64,000 bases of DNA from Jaltomata sinuosa (Eukaryota > Streptophyta > Magnoliopsida > Solanales > Solanaceae). How positions within the stretch are numbered: the stretch's first letter is position 1; the number at the start of each line of letters is the position of its first letter. The DNA lies in NCBI GenBank assembly GCA_003996215.1, contig QJPP01001421.1, forward strand, positions 434,001-498,000, read 5' to 3'. This document shows positions 11,603-22,004 of the stretch, piece by piece. The notes beneath the pieces are model-generated. The model did not search any database. It was not told where the DNA came from and saw nothing but the letters and a program-made list of their open reading frames with translations. Made by a program: the position numbers and the translations under genes.

Positions 11603-12023
11603 CGCATATTTTGCACTCCATCCTTTTGATGATACAGATTTAGGTTTCCTCCCTCAGACACGTGGCTAGTCAGTGTCAGCCGTTCGGACCTTATTGGTGA
11701 GTCCTCTTCCTACCTCTTCCTACGAGGACCCGAGTTATGATTGGTTCTCTTTATGTCCTTTTCTTGGATTCATGAGTTAGTTGGGGTCTTGTCCCATTAA
11801 CTCCTATTTCAGATTTAGAGGCTTCAGACATATTTAGTTGTATTCTGGATGAGTCCTTGTAGACTTTTGGCTATTTCAGTTTATGGATTTCTATCTCTTC
11901 CCTATGTATGCTTCCGCTTTATTTCCTTAATTTATCTGAGTATGCTATGGCCAAGGGTTAGTCTAGGACACTCGTGTCCCGGATCCCGTGTTACGTCCAG
12001 GAGGTAGCCTCGGGGCGTGACAG

Positions 12024-12783
12024 TAGCCGACTGGATTTTTGCTATGAGAGAGCCATTAAAATGAGAGGGGTGAATAAGAAAGCACCCACCTTCTATCGCA
12101 GGCTTCAAGAGTTCAACTGAGGCTCTTTGGTGGTGGCTTGTGCCATACAGGGGATTCTTTTGAATGTGGGGGAACAAATCATGTCTGAGTGGATGCACTT
12201 CTACCGGGGTCCACGAAAGGGCCCCTTACTTGCAGGTTTAGTGTTTGAGCTGTGTAGGCAGTCCCATGTGCCCGATGATGAGCTTGATGTGGAGTAAGAG
12301 TTGGATGTTGCCTTCAACCTACTCTGGGTGAAAGTGGTTACCTCTATAGGAAAGAAGAAGAGGAAGGTGAATGAAGCAGGGAGCAGCTAGGCTACCGAGG
12401 TTGCTAATGATGATGATGACACTCTTTCCCCTCCTTCCCAGTCCCAGCCCCTGATTTCTAGCAGCCAGCTTGAGGATAACTTGGTCGCAGTCAGGCAAAT
12501 TATTGAGGGTACTACTGCTTGAGGTACAACCTTGCCCCCTTCTGCTCAGGACTTTGCCGCACTTTGCAGGGAGTTGGATGTAGAGAAGAATAAGAGGCGC
12601 TCCCGGGACCGCATGTTTTCCCGGATGTGGAAGACCATTGAGGTCCTGTTCACTTGCTCTGCCCCCGGTCAGGAGCTTCCCTAGCTAGAGCCGGAGGATC
12701 TGCAGGAGTTCCATTTTCTGAGTTACACCGAGGTCAAGGGCCCCACCTCTGCAACCCCTAATGGTGATGAGTCATCTGGCTAG
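12024..12783 (+). pseudogene. Accessory ORF J, plant-transposon-protein type (broken)
   Basis: One frame reads almost to the end through a few stops. It runs from ERAIKMRGVNKKAPTFYRRL, through VACAIQGILLNVGEQIMSEW, FYRGPRKGPLLAGLVFELC and GKKKRKVNEAG, to RSRDRMFSRMWKTIEVLF and APGQELP, with an acidic linker between. This matches the architecture of proteins annotated in plants as 'putative plant transposon protein' (PF20167, from memory). The basic RDRMF.RMWK motif is shared with the E protein (KRDKLFTRIWKGVK). The 5' part is cut off by the end of the K LTR. In-frame stops (EFN*GS, VE*ELD, ELP*LE) make it non-functional. Its biochemical role is unknown; elements B and E show the same protein type downstream of where integrase lies. 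Confidence 0.72.
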
Positions 12784-13003
12784 GACCTCTCCTTCCCCCT
12801 TTATTATATTAGACTATTGTTTCCTTGCATTTTGCCCCCTTTTGGGCATATATTAGAAGATGTTTTCCCTTTCCTTTTCCCCTTGTTTTAAGCGCATGGA
12901 TGCTAGTTTTAGACCACATTCCCCTTATATGCATACTACATTAGCTCTATAGATGATTTCCATATTTTACACAACAGCTCGTAGTTTAACTATCATTTTT
13001 AGA
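12784..13003 (+). other. Short non-coding tail after accessory ORF J
   Basis: Pyrimidine-rich DNA (TTTTCCCTTTCCTTTTCCCC) with no open frame. It probably belongs to the 3' untranslated part of J's element. An LTR fragment of the F family follows. Confidence 0.4.
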
Positions 13004-13260
13004 TGCCCCGAAAATGAAAAGAAGAACAGGGGAAAACAGGTTAGGGGTTCTGCCCCACCCCTTCCGCTATAGCGGTTGACATACCTCTATAGCGGTACTA
13101 CCATAGCAGATTTTTTTTTTCTATAGCGGGATCACCTTTGCGGTATGATTCCGCTATGGCAGCCCCAATGGCAGCAACCCAGAAAATTAAATTTTTCTGC
13201 TAAGTTTACCCATTTCGCATTCCCGGTTATCAACATTAACCCCTGAATCGCCTCATGGAT
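13004..13260 (-). repeat. Second LTR fragment of the F family (U3 part)
   Basis: Shares the block of CCGCTATAGCGG words and the following AAAATT..TTTTCTG..GTTTACCCATTT phrase with the U3 of the F LTR (16240-16390). It is broken at the left end where J's sequence begins. It is probably the remnant of F's 3' LTR. Confidence 0.6.
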
Positions 13261-13951
13261 TTTGAACATAAACCCCACCACCATCCCCAACACTGCATGA
13301 TTCAAAACTTAGCATCACTTTATCATCAAATCAATTACGAATTACAAGGAAAGAATATTCATAACAACATATTTCTATTATCATACAAGAATGACCCCTC
13401 TTTGTTTCCATGATTCTCAACCAAGCCCAACTGTCCTGAAATCGGAGCTTACCCACAGTTACAAGTCTTGTTACCTTACCATCTTAACCAATGATAAGCA
13501 TTATTCGAAATGTAATACGAGGTTTCAATTCAAGAAACATAGCAATTTATCACTAAACAATGCATACAACAATCAAATTATGACTACACCCAGGCCAACA
13601 ATGTTCACAATAAGCAATCAATTTCACACCAATAATTGCAGTCATACAAGTATGCAACACACATAATTTCAAGCCATACCTACTTCTCTTCATTCTCCCC
13701 ATGGATGAGTTTAATCAATCATCCATGCCTTATCACAGCCTCTAAGGCCAGATACCAATTTGAATCAAGAGATACCAATTAGACTCAACCCATACGATTA
13801 AGTAAAAAACCCTCACAAAAGGAGTGAAATAAGAGAGACAATTTCCTAAAATGCTTCATAGCTCCCCAAAAATTAGATGTGGACGTCAACACACCAATCC
13901 GCAGGACTCTGCTCAATATTTTGCTCTTGTATTGGGAGACTGGTAACCTAG
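13261..13951 (-). other. Internal remnant of element F
   Basis: Lies between the partial LTR and the primer site. I cannot read gag or pol in either strand. The internal region of about 700 bp points to a large deletion or a non-autonomous derivative. Confidence 0.5.
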
Positions 13952-13963
13952 GCTCTGATACCA
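13952..13963 (-). other. Primer-binding site of element F
   Basis: On the minus strand this reads TGGTATCAGAGC, the initiator-Met tRNA complement used by many plant LTR elements. It lies two bases from the end of the F LTR, which ends GGGGCATGACA. Confidence 0.85.
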
Positions 13964-14345
13964 TTTGTCATGCCCCAACTACCAAGCCGTGCAGGCACCT
14001 ACTCTAAGAACCTAGATAGAAGAACCCTTACCACCCGATCCAACAGGTAAAATTCAGAAATTGGAAGTAAAACATAAGAATTATCCCTCTTTGATCATGG
14101 AAAAACATTTACAAAGTTTAAATACAGTAAAACCTTTATACCTTGAATACAACCCTCCCTAGGAACTAGTCTAAAACAAGTACAAGAGCTCTATAGGAAA
14201 AGGTACAAAATATATAAAATAAACAAAACTTCAAACATAGGAACGAAGAATAGAAGCTGCTGAATATCATCATCGTTCTGTACCTATGAAACATCACTGA
14301 CCATACAACTAGACTATACCCAAAAAGGTTTAGCAAGAGTAGTAT

Positions 14346-14366
14346 CAGTACAAACAATACATACTG
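14346..14366 (-). other. Conserved LTR stem-loop in F
   Basis: On the minus strand CAGTAT and GTACTG flank a 9-base loop; the last pair is a G:U wobble. It is equivalent to the stem-loops in the LTRs of C, D, K, G and S. Confidence 0.5.
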
Positions 14367-14584
14367 GTAGACATCATTGGTCGACCTGAATCCACCATAA
14401 CCATCATATAAAAATCAAGAGAAAATATGCAATTAGTTTACAATAATCCATTCTTTCAACATCCACTTTTACCACCCTGATATTGATATTAAAGACTTAT
14501 ACGTCTCATCCCAAGCCTTACTACCCCATTTCGCTGCCAACTCCACCCCTTGGAGACTCTACACCATGACATCTAGGACTTCGC

Positions 14585-14638
14585 AAGTAACACCTGGCCC
14601 CAAGACTTCCCAAGTCACACCTAGCCCCAAGACTTCTC
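14585..14638. repeat. 27 bp tandem duplication in the F LTR
   Basis: Two 27-base copies, each AAGTMACACCT then RGCCCCAAGACTTC, follow one another directly. A third start (AAGTCAC) comes after them. No coding role is seen. Confidence 0.8.
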
Positions 14639-15154
14639 AAGTCACTATTAACACTAGTCCGACAACTATACCCAGACCCAGACTACTGCTCCACTATCCC
14701 AATCAGTCACTATGGCTCAACAATAAGAGGTAAACCCAGCTACCTATTAACTAGACCACATATACTTACGTTAATAAACGCAAGGGCTCAGACCACTCAA
14801 GGATCCTTAGGGAAATACCCAGCATGTAACATCCACCACGCAATACAACCCCAGGCTCTTAGTCTTTCTCCTAACTTACCAACTTCATAACACATGTTCA
14901 ATAACCGCCACCACAATAACTAGACACTAAGCATATATCACTTTTCTTGTAGCCCAAACAAACTAAGGATCCCTAGACCAACACCAAAGTGTTAATGTAC
15001 AATGCCCGGTCCACTCAAGAACCTACCACATATTTAAGTGCAACAATTCGGTCTCTCAAGGACCAATATACACAAACACAATTTAAATAATTAACCCGGT
15101 CCACTCATGGAACCATCGACAAAATACAATTAATAATGTATATTTAAACTCATA

Positions 15155-15253
15155 CCAGGCATGGTACCTGAGCCAAAAAATATAGAACTTATATTAGGCA
15201 TGGTACCCAATCCAACCATTAGTATCCCGTACTACGTGTGGTACCCAAGTCAA

Positions 15254-15294
<41 letters not shown>

Positions 15295-15315
15295 CATACC
15301 AGGTGTGGTACCCGA
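15155..15315. repeat. GGTACC minisatellite with an embedded (AT)n tract
   Basis: GGTACC recurs at 15163, 15202, 15240 and 15307. The first spacings are 39 and 38 bases. The last is 67 because an (AT)18 microsatellite (15257-15292) is embedded. Each unit reads like CCAGGYRTGGTACCYRAGCC. It lies in the F LTR, where C and D have their own 37-38 bp arrays. Confidence 0.82.
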
Positions 15316-16441
15316 GCCAACCGAATGTCACCCAAAAATCCAATAATAAATAATTAAATAAACATAAATACCCTTGTAACACCAACAAACAACAAAACCA
15401 ATTTTATTTACATAGTTGACATCCGGACGCTTAGACATTCATAAACTCATTCCCTAAACATGAAAAACATACATTACCAAGTTAAAGTTACATGTATACA
15501 TATTGCATTTGGAAAACAATATCATCACCTACCCCGCAACTGGGTTCATACCTCAACCTTGAAATCTTATCTGAAGACTAGTTCTTGATTCACCCCTTAG
15601 ACACATTTTCAGCAGTCACATCTGTTCTGGAACCCTATTTTAAAAAAACACCATTTTGGGAACCTTCACCCCTTTTACATTGAGTCATTCACCCTATTTT
15701 CTTTAATCAAATTATTCCCAAAACCTACTATATCTAGCCATTAATTTACCCATAACATTTTCGGTTCCCCGGACCTACCCAACAGTCTAGTACCTAGATT
15801 CTAGCATCACTCACCACCAACAATTGTAACAGTTGGTAATGAAAACATATTACCCTGACCCCAACATTTCCTATTCAACAACAAGTCAATAACACCATAA
15901 TTCCTCCAGACTCCATGCCTGAAGGCCTAAACATAAATTCTCCTTTTAGTCTATAACAACAATATAAAGTGGAATATAGGTCTAAGTCCACTCAATAAGA
16001 AACCTAGCCTACCTGGATACCAAGCAGTTGCACACACCATATTCTGGATCCATGAAGGTGTTTGATGATGGAGAACAAGCCCAAAATTTATGGTTTCGCT
16101 CCTCTTTAGCCAGAATCTCCCTTTTCCATGGCTCCAAAGCTTTGGAATAGCCTTGGAGGATTTTTGGATTAACCCTCAAATTTTTTACAACTTAGGAGGA
16201 GAAGTCTAAAATATAATTTGTGTATTCTAGTTTCTTCCCCTGCCATACCGCTATAGTGGTCGGCTGACCGCTACAGCAGTGATGCTATAACAGTAAAATT
16301 CTCGCTATAGTCGGGTGACATCAACCTGGACGGATTTCAAAAATTGGAATTTTCCATCAGGTTGACCCCATTTAAATCAAATGTATTTTAATCATTCCCA
16401 AAATTGTGATAAGGTGATTTTAATTGAATAACAATGGAACA

Positions 16442-17563
16442 GGTCATTATAGTAAAAGACATAATCGAGATATTTATGGATTATTTTTCAGTAGTTGGTG
16501 ACTCCTTTGAAGACTGACTAGGTCATTTGGCAAAGGTGTTGAAATAGTGTGAGGAAACCAACCTTTTTCTTAACTGGTAGAACTGCCACTTTATGGTAAA
16601 AGAAGGGATTGTGTTGGGACACAAAATTTCTGAAAGAGGAATAGAGGTAGATAAAGTAAAAATTGAAGTTATTGTCAAGATGGCTCCTCTATTTTTTATG
16701 AAGGGTGTTCGTAGTTTCCTTTTGCATGGTGATTTCTACTGACAATTCATGAAGGATTTTTCAAAGATTGCAGTCCCTTGTGCAGACTACTAGAGAAGGA
16801 TACTATGTTTGTGTTTGATGATGCATGTTTGAATGCATTCGAATTCTTCAAAGAGAATCTCACTTCAACTCTTATTATTATTGCCCGTGATTGATCCAAG
16901 CAATTTAAGGTGATGCACAATTCTAGTAGGGTGGCTATAGATGATGTTTTTGGGAACATAAGAGAAAAGATTTTCCATCTGATCTACTACTCTAGCAAAG
17001 CATTGAATATGACCCAAAAGAACTAAATGGTGACTGAGCAGGAGCTATTAACTGTGGTGTTTGCATTTGAATAGTTCAGAGATTATTTATTGGGTACTAA
17101 GATTGTTTTTCACAATGACTATGCAGCAATCCAGGACCTCATAGCTAAGAAAGATGCAATACCAAGGTTGATTCAGTGGGTGCTTCTATTAAAAGAATTT
17201 CACTTTGAGATTAAGGACATGAAAGGACCAAAAATTAGGTTGTTGATCACTTGTTGAGGTTAGAAGAAGAAGGGAGGCGAAAAGGTGATCTTGAGATTAA
17301 TAAAGCCTCTTTCCTAATAAGCAGGTCTTGGCAGCCTCCCATGATTTTATTCCTTGGTTTGCTCACTACAAAAATTTTCTGGTTAGTATCTTGAGGCCTG
17401 AAGACTTGAACTTCTATTAGAAAAGGAAGTTCCTTCATGATGTGAGCAAGTTCTACATGGATTAGCCATATATGTTCTAGATTTAGGCTGATAATATGAT
17501 CCGGAGATGTGTATCTGATGCAGAGATGATGGATATTCTGGAAGCATGTGATTCCTCTCCTGT
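16442..17563 (+). pseudogene. Element B reverse transcriptase and RNase H (first half)
   Basis: This is the C-terminal half of RT, then RNase H and the start of the integrase zinc region of an Athila-like Ty3/gypsy polyprotein. It copies element RNA to DNA and degrades the RNA. The RT active-site box is FMDYFSV, so the second Asp of the expected MDDF is Tyr. The body then reads GDSFED, CHFMVKEGIVLGHKIS, KIEVIVKM and KDFSKIA. RNase H keeps the Glu of TEQELL and the Asp of HNDY, but the usual CDAS box reads HNSS. The region ends at DAEMMDILEACDSSPV-like coding, cut at 17563 by solo LTR S. The polyprotein resumes at 20256. Stops are frequent. Confidence 0.87.
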
Positions 17564-18136
17564 TATAATGACCCTCTAGGTCATTTTCTATGTTTTTATG
17601 CTTTTTTGTAGTTCGAGCTTTCTAGTAGCGGCTACAGGTTATTTATGACTTATCAGGACTAGCGATTCGATTCATGAGAAGTTTGTTTGTGTTTTAAGCC
17701 CATTTCCCTATTTTTAAAATTTAAAAGCTAAAAGAGTTGACTTTGCAACATTCATAGAAGACAGGCTCAAATGGAAATTTTGTCAGCACTATTAGCTCCA
17801 AAACATTGACTTTGGGCTAGTAGGACCTTTGGTTTATATCCTGAGGCTTTCAGACTCATTTTAGGTACTTGGGTAACCTTTAAGAAATATTGGCAAAGTA
17901 TTGAGTTTGGACAATATTTCACCAAGATAACCTCTGTTGGTCATTTCGATAAATTCGTTTAGTCCGGAATGTTATTTTCAGTTGGGTAGCATGTTTGGTT
18001 TGTGTTCACAGGGTTTGGAATGAATTTAGAAGGTCCATCTGATGGTTTTTAAGCCATAGGAATTTCTAGTTTTTGTTGTTGCTGTTGCAGGGTCACCTAA
18101 CCCTTTGCACACGCGAGGGTGTCTTTATTTGTGAGC

Positions 18137-18148
18137 CTGCATATGCAG
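18137..18148. other. Perfect palindrome in S U3
   Basis: CTGCATATGCAG is a 12-base perfect palindrome about 150 bases before the TATA box. A second TGCATATGC word lies at about 18238. This is the S version of the palindromic U3 words seen in the other LTRs. Confidence 0.6.
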
Positions 18149-18286
18149 CGTGCCCACTGCTTTTGCGAAGAATGGGCCAGGTGACCTAGCCCCAATCTTT
18201 CTCTGTGTACGTGAGAAGAAGGCTATGTCCGTGAGCTTGCATATGCGGTGGGGTCCTTGTCAATGCAAAAGAGGACCCCGAGCACC

Positions 18287-18294
18287 TATAAATA
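18287..18294 (+). promoter_or_regulatory. TATA box in solo LTR S
   Basis: TATAAATA stands about 720 bases into the LTR, after a GC-richer block and before a T/C-rich leader. The position fits the U3/R promoter of an LTR. Transcription activity is not shown. Confidence 0.6.
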
Positions 18295-19806
18295 CATTTT
18301 TACTTCATTTTCTCCTCAAAGTTCCTAATTTACTCCATTGTTGAGCAAGTTTGGGAGCTGGTTTCTAGTGTTTTTTCATCTTAATTAATCCCGGTATGTT
18401 CATTGTAATTCCTCTCCCTTTTCTCGTTAGTAATTCTTGTTTTTGCTCTTTGAATTCCGTCAGCAATCCTTGTTTGATTATCTTGATCAAGTGGACTTTT
18501 GGGGATATTTTCGACCCCAAAATGAGTCCTATTTATGCCAAAAGTTTGGGCGTGGGTTTAGAAACCTGTTGCAAACTTAATTGTGAATTTTATTTTTTGC
18601 ATCATTAATCGAGCTCCGAGGGTCTATCTCCAACCCAATTTCCAGCCCAAAATTTTGAATAGTAATATGGGTGTCATTTTTCTCGTCTTGACACCTACTT
18701 TATGTTTATAATAGTGTGGTAGCATTCTGAAGCTATCCAAAAGAGGAAGACACATGATGGATGGTTTGTGCTTTTAGTTCATCCCTGAGGTAGGTTAAAA
18801 TTTCCTTCTTTTAGACCTGGCTTAGTTAGATTTTATATTTTGTAAGTTACTTGAACGTTAGGGTAAGTAGTAGGCTAGAATTAGGCTTAAATCCTATTTC
18901 TGTATATTTGGCCATTTTTGGGACCGTAGAATAGAATTATCATGTTTATCCTTAGTTTAGGGTGTTGTAGTCTTGTTCTGTTGATCCTAGAATCTTTAGC
19001 ATAAGTTTTAAGGAGGTTTTAGAGGTAGCACATGTGTTTTTTTCATTTTCGTATTACATTACCTCTTTCTGTTATATTTGTCATTATTGTGTAACTATGG
19101 GCCCAAGGCCATAGCTTGGATTGGACGGAGTTCCAAGTTAGTTATTTTGTTTGGAGAGTGTTTTGACCTATTTGATAAATGTTTATATGTTTGGTTGCTC
19201 TGTGTCGGCATGTATATTCTCATACATGCATCTAGATGGCTAATGGTACAGTATTTTGAGAAAATATGAGTTTTTGACCAAAACATGGGATTTTCTCCTC
19301 TACTATGGTTTGAGCTTCAAGAAAGATATTTCATGGGATTTTACACTATTTTTGGGAAATAAAGAAAAGTACCACTTGTATACTTGGTTCAAGGGATATT
19401 TTCGGACCTTTTCTCTATTTACTTTCTATTGATGAGTTTGAGGAACGATTCTGGGCGGACTGAGGAGTATATATCTAGATTTTTACTTTATTGAATATGT
19501 TGATGAGCTTTAGGGAGGCCTATGAAATGATTCGGGGAGCCTACGAGGCGGCCAATGGATCAGTTTTTTGGGCTTTTACTTTACTGCATTGGCCATATTT
19601 GCATCATACCATCACATGATACATTGTATCCTATTTTATTTCCTTTTGTATCTTATTCTTTTATTATTATTATCTTCACCATCAGTTGAGATTATGCCTC
19701 TTTTCTGTTGATAACTAGATTTAGGTGGATCATGATAACTAGCTTACTTTCCTTTATCTTATAATATATACTATCTTTCTAAGCTCGATAAGCCTATGAT
19801 GCCTAC

Positions 19807-19831
19807 TGAGTACCCAATTTTTTAGTACTCA
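19807..19831 (+). other. Conserved LTR stem-loop in S
   Basis: TGAGTAC and GTACTCA form a perfect 7-base stem around an 11-base loop. It is preceded by the phrase GATGCCTAC, as in element G (48401), where a longer stem is found. Confidence 0.65.
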
Positions 19832-20255
19832 CACTACATTTTCTGCATTTTTTTCTGATGTAGCACCTCGTATGAGCCACCTTAGTGACCATATATTTGG
19901 ATCTTAGTGAGCTCTCAGCATCCAGAGACCTTACTGCTTTCCTTCTATGTATATTGTCTATATTTTGTATTTTGCTAGACAATAGCTTCTTGTATTGCTA
20001 TTTATGTACTTACACGCTCTTGTACCAGTTACACCAGATCTGGGGTTTGGTCCTTCTATATATATATATTTCATTTTTTTTGGTCTCTTCAGGGCCATTT
20101 TTGGATATTTTGGACTGTTGGTATATATCTATACTGTTAGCCCATATCTTGTTATGTTTTTCCGCTTCCTTATTTATATTGTCGTGTTCTTTGGTTGGCT
20201 TGTCTATTGGGGGCTTTTAGTAGGCGCCATCATTGCCCATTTTCAGGTCATGACA

Positions 20256-21332
20256 CCTATGGAAGGACATCATGGTACCATCCGGACAACATAAAAAATT
20301 CTTTAGAGTGGAATCTATTGGGCAACTATCCATTAATATGCCTATAACTTTGTTAAGTCATGCGACCAGTGCCAGTGCCATGGTGGTAAATCTAGAAAGC
20401 ATGAGCTGTCTATGACCCTGATTCTAAAAGTTGAGCTATTTGATGTTTGGGGGATAGACTTTATGGGTCTATTTGTTAGCTCACATGGCCAGAAGTACAA
20501 CTTAGTAGTTGTTGATTATGTGTATAAGTGGGTGGAAGCTGTAGCGCTCCCCAATAATGAAGAGAAGAATGTCACTGCATTTCGTAAAAAGAACATATTC
20601 TTAAGGTTTGGCACTTAGTGGACTATCATCAGTGATGGGGGTTCTGACTTTTGTACTCGACTATTTAGTGCATTATTGGCCAAGTATGAGGTCAAGAAAA
20701 GGTTGGAACTCCCTACCACCCTTAGACAGAAGGCAAGTTGAGGTCTCCAACCGAGATATAACTACCATCTTTGCTAAGACTCTTAATTCTAATCTGACAA
20801 ATTAGTCTAGGATGTTGGATGATGCTCTATGGGCTTATCGGACAACTATCAACACTCCAATAAGGATGTGTCCCTATCAGTTGGTATTTGGTAAAGCATG
20901 TCATCTTCTAGTCGAACATGAGCACAAGGCACTATGGGCACTAAAGAAGCTGAACTTGAACTGGTGTAAACCCTCTAACTTGAGGCTTGATCAATTGAAT
21001 GAGATGCATGAGTTCAAACTTCTAGCATTTGAGAGTGAGGCTTTTTACAAAGAGCAAATAAAGTTGTATCATTATAAGAAGATTCGTAAAAGGGAGATCA
21101 TTCCTGGGAACATAATCTTACTATTCAACTCTAGGCTTCGCTTGTTTCCTAGCAAGATAAAGTCCAAGTAGTTTGGGCCATTCAATGTAACCCTGATGTT
21201 CACATATGGTTCCATTCAACTTTAGAATCTATACTAAAAAAGGTTCAAGGTAAATGGACAACGCATTACGCAATATCTGGGAATGATCGAGGAGGTCAAA
21301 CTTGTCCATGAGGTGTATCTTGATGATGTTTG
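20256..21332 (+). pseudogene. Element B integrase (second half of pol)
   Basis: Continues the polyprotein after solo LTR S. The zinc-finger tail is SCDQCQCHGGKSRKHEL. The core has FDVWGIDFMG (first Asp, about 20450) and IISDGGSDF (second Asp, about 20625). A frameshift follows, then RQVEVSNRD (Glu, about 20740). The downstream segment DDALWAYRTTINTP..YQLVFGKACHLLVEHEHKALWALK and LLFNSRLRLFPSKIKSK is characteristic of Athila/Tat-type integrases. All three catalytic residues are present, but the reading frame is broken by stops and shifts. It ends near VYLDDV at 21332. Confidence 0.88.
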
Positions 21333-22004
21333 AGTAATAAAGATACTCGTGTCATGCTGTAATGTTAAATCAGGTAATTCTTAGGAGGCAACCCAAGGGG
21401 TGGCTTGATAAAGTCTAAAATCAAGGTACCCGCATTGTGCCACGATGTAAAATCAACCACTGCTTGGGAGGCAACCCAAGATGTATTTAACTTTGATTTG
21501 ATTTTTGTTTGTATAATATTAATGTTTGTTGAAGTGTGAAGGGGTGCCAAAACTCAAAATTTAAGCAAGGTGTTGCAGCTAGTAGAATTTGAGCATTTAC
21601 GAATTTAATGACAGGCCGTAAAAAGCCTCGACAATCCATAGTTGAAATCATGAAAATTTTTTGGAAAGGAACCAAAGTTGAGTGATGGGAATTATGATTT
21701 ATCTTACGGACCGTAAAGAGGTTTTACAGTCTTTAGAACCAACCATCATTTCCATCCAAATATTGTCAGCTCTCAAGTAAATATCTAAGGTTGGCAGGAT
21801 GGTCTGTAGTTTCAAAAGATTGACCATAAAGTAAATCATAGAAAACTGGCAACTGAAGAGTAGTTATCCTAGATCCACGAGTCAAATGACGGTCTGTAGT
21901 TCACTTTTACAAACCATTGATTTTTGCCTTGTGGATCCCAGGTAAGTTTATGACAACAAGCAGCCTCTCCCTAGTATGAAGAGGGGGAGGATGCTTCTCG
22001 CTCT
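21333..22004 (+). other. Element B linker between integrase and accessory ORF
   Basis: Non-coding. GGAGGCAACCCAAG occurs at 21383 and 21467; the second is inside a 6-base stem, CTTGGG..CCCAAG (21463-21480). From 21700 to 21910 come words such as TTACGGACCGTAA (21704, a perfect dyad), TTTTACAGTC and CGGTCTGTAGTTCAC. The same type of word is found in the U3 of B's own 3' LTR. Confidence 0.6.

Larger units (their letters stand above)
8363..12022 (+). mobile_element. 5'-truncated chromovirus K (integrase plus 3' LTR)
   Basis: A Ty3/gypsy element that starts abruptly inside its H2C2 zinc finger and runs through integrase, a 3' untranslated part, a purine-rich tract (CCCAAGGGAGAGATAT at 9868-9883) and a full LTR. 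Gag, protease, RT and RNase H are lost. The phrase ATTCGAGGATGAATGAT before the purine tract is also found before C's 3' LTR (31728) and, inverted, in D (34618). K, C and D therefore belong to related families. No target duplication can be tested because the left end is missing. Confidence 0.85.
9884..12022 (+). repeat. 3' LTR of element K (2139 bp)
   Basis: Starts TGTAACACTCC after a purine tract and ends GGGGCGTGACA. U3 (9960-10380) is full of words such as CACGGACCGTGG and CTACGGACCGT. The middle part has AGGGTATTTTAGTCATTACCC and a CT-rich leader. Further on are the phrases GTAGCTCGCATGGTCTATG and the stem-loop at 11581-11602. The overall order matches the LTRs of C and D. Confidence 0.88.
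13966..16441 (-). repeat. 5' LTR of element F (about 2.48 kb)
   Basis: On the minus strand it runs from TGTTCCATTG at 16441 to GGGGCATGACA at 13966. The end is fixed by the primer site. The start is inferred, because the reading frame of element B's RT resumes just to the right. U3 has CTATAG-centred words at 16248-16320. A repeated GGTACC array lies at 15155-15312 and a stem-loop at 14346-14366, the same order as in the C and D LTRs. Confidence 0.72.
17564..20255 (+). mobile_element. Solo LTR S (2692 bp) inside element B pol
   Basis: Starts TATAATGACC, where related LTRs in the window start TGTAATGACC, and ends AGGTCATGACA. The flanks are CCTGT (17559-17563) and CCTAT (20256-20260), a 5 bp target duplication with one G-to-A change. 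No internal region or second LTR exists, so it is a solo LTR left by recombination. It lies between the RNase H and integrase parts of B, whose coding reads on across it. Inside are a TATA box (18287), a 12-base palindrome (18137) and a stem-loop (19807-19831). Confidence 0.88.

Noticed and set aside
15161..15346. Frame with a run of alternating Tyr and Ile
   Set aside because: It is a translation of the (AT)n microsatellite in the F LTR.
19885..20294. Hydrophobic frames of about 100 residues resembling membrane proteins
   Set aside because: They are inside solo LTR S in a T-rich part; hydrophobicity follows from T-rich codons and no homologue comes to mind.
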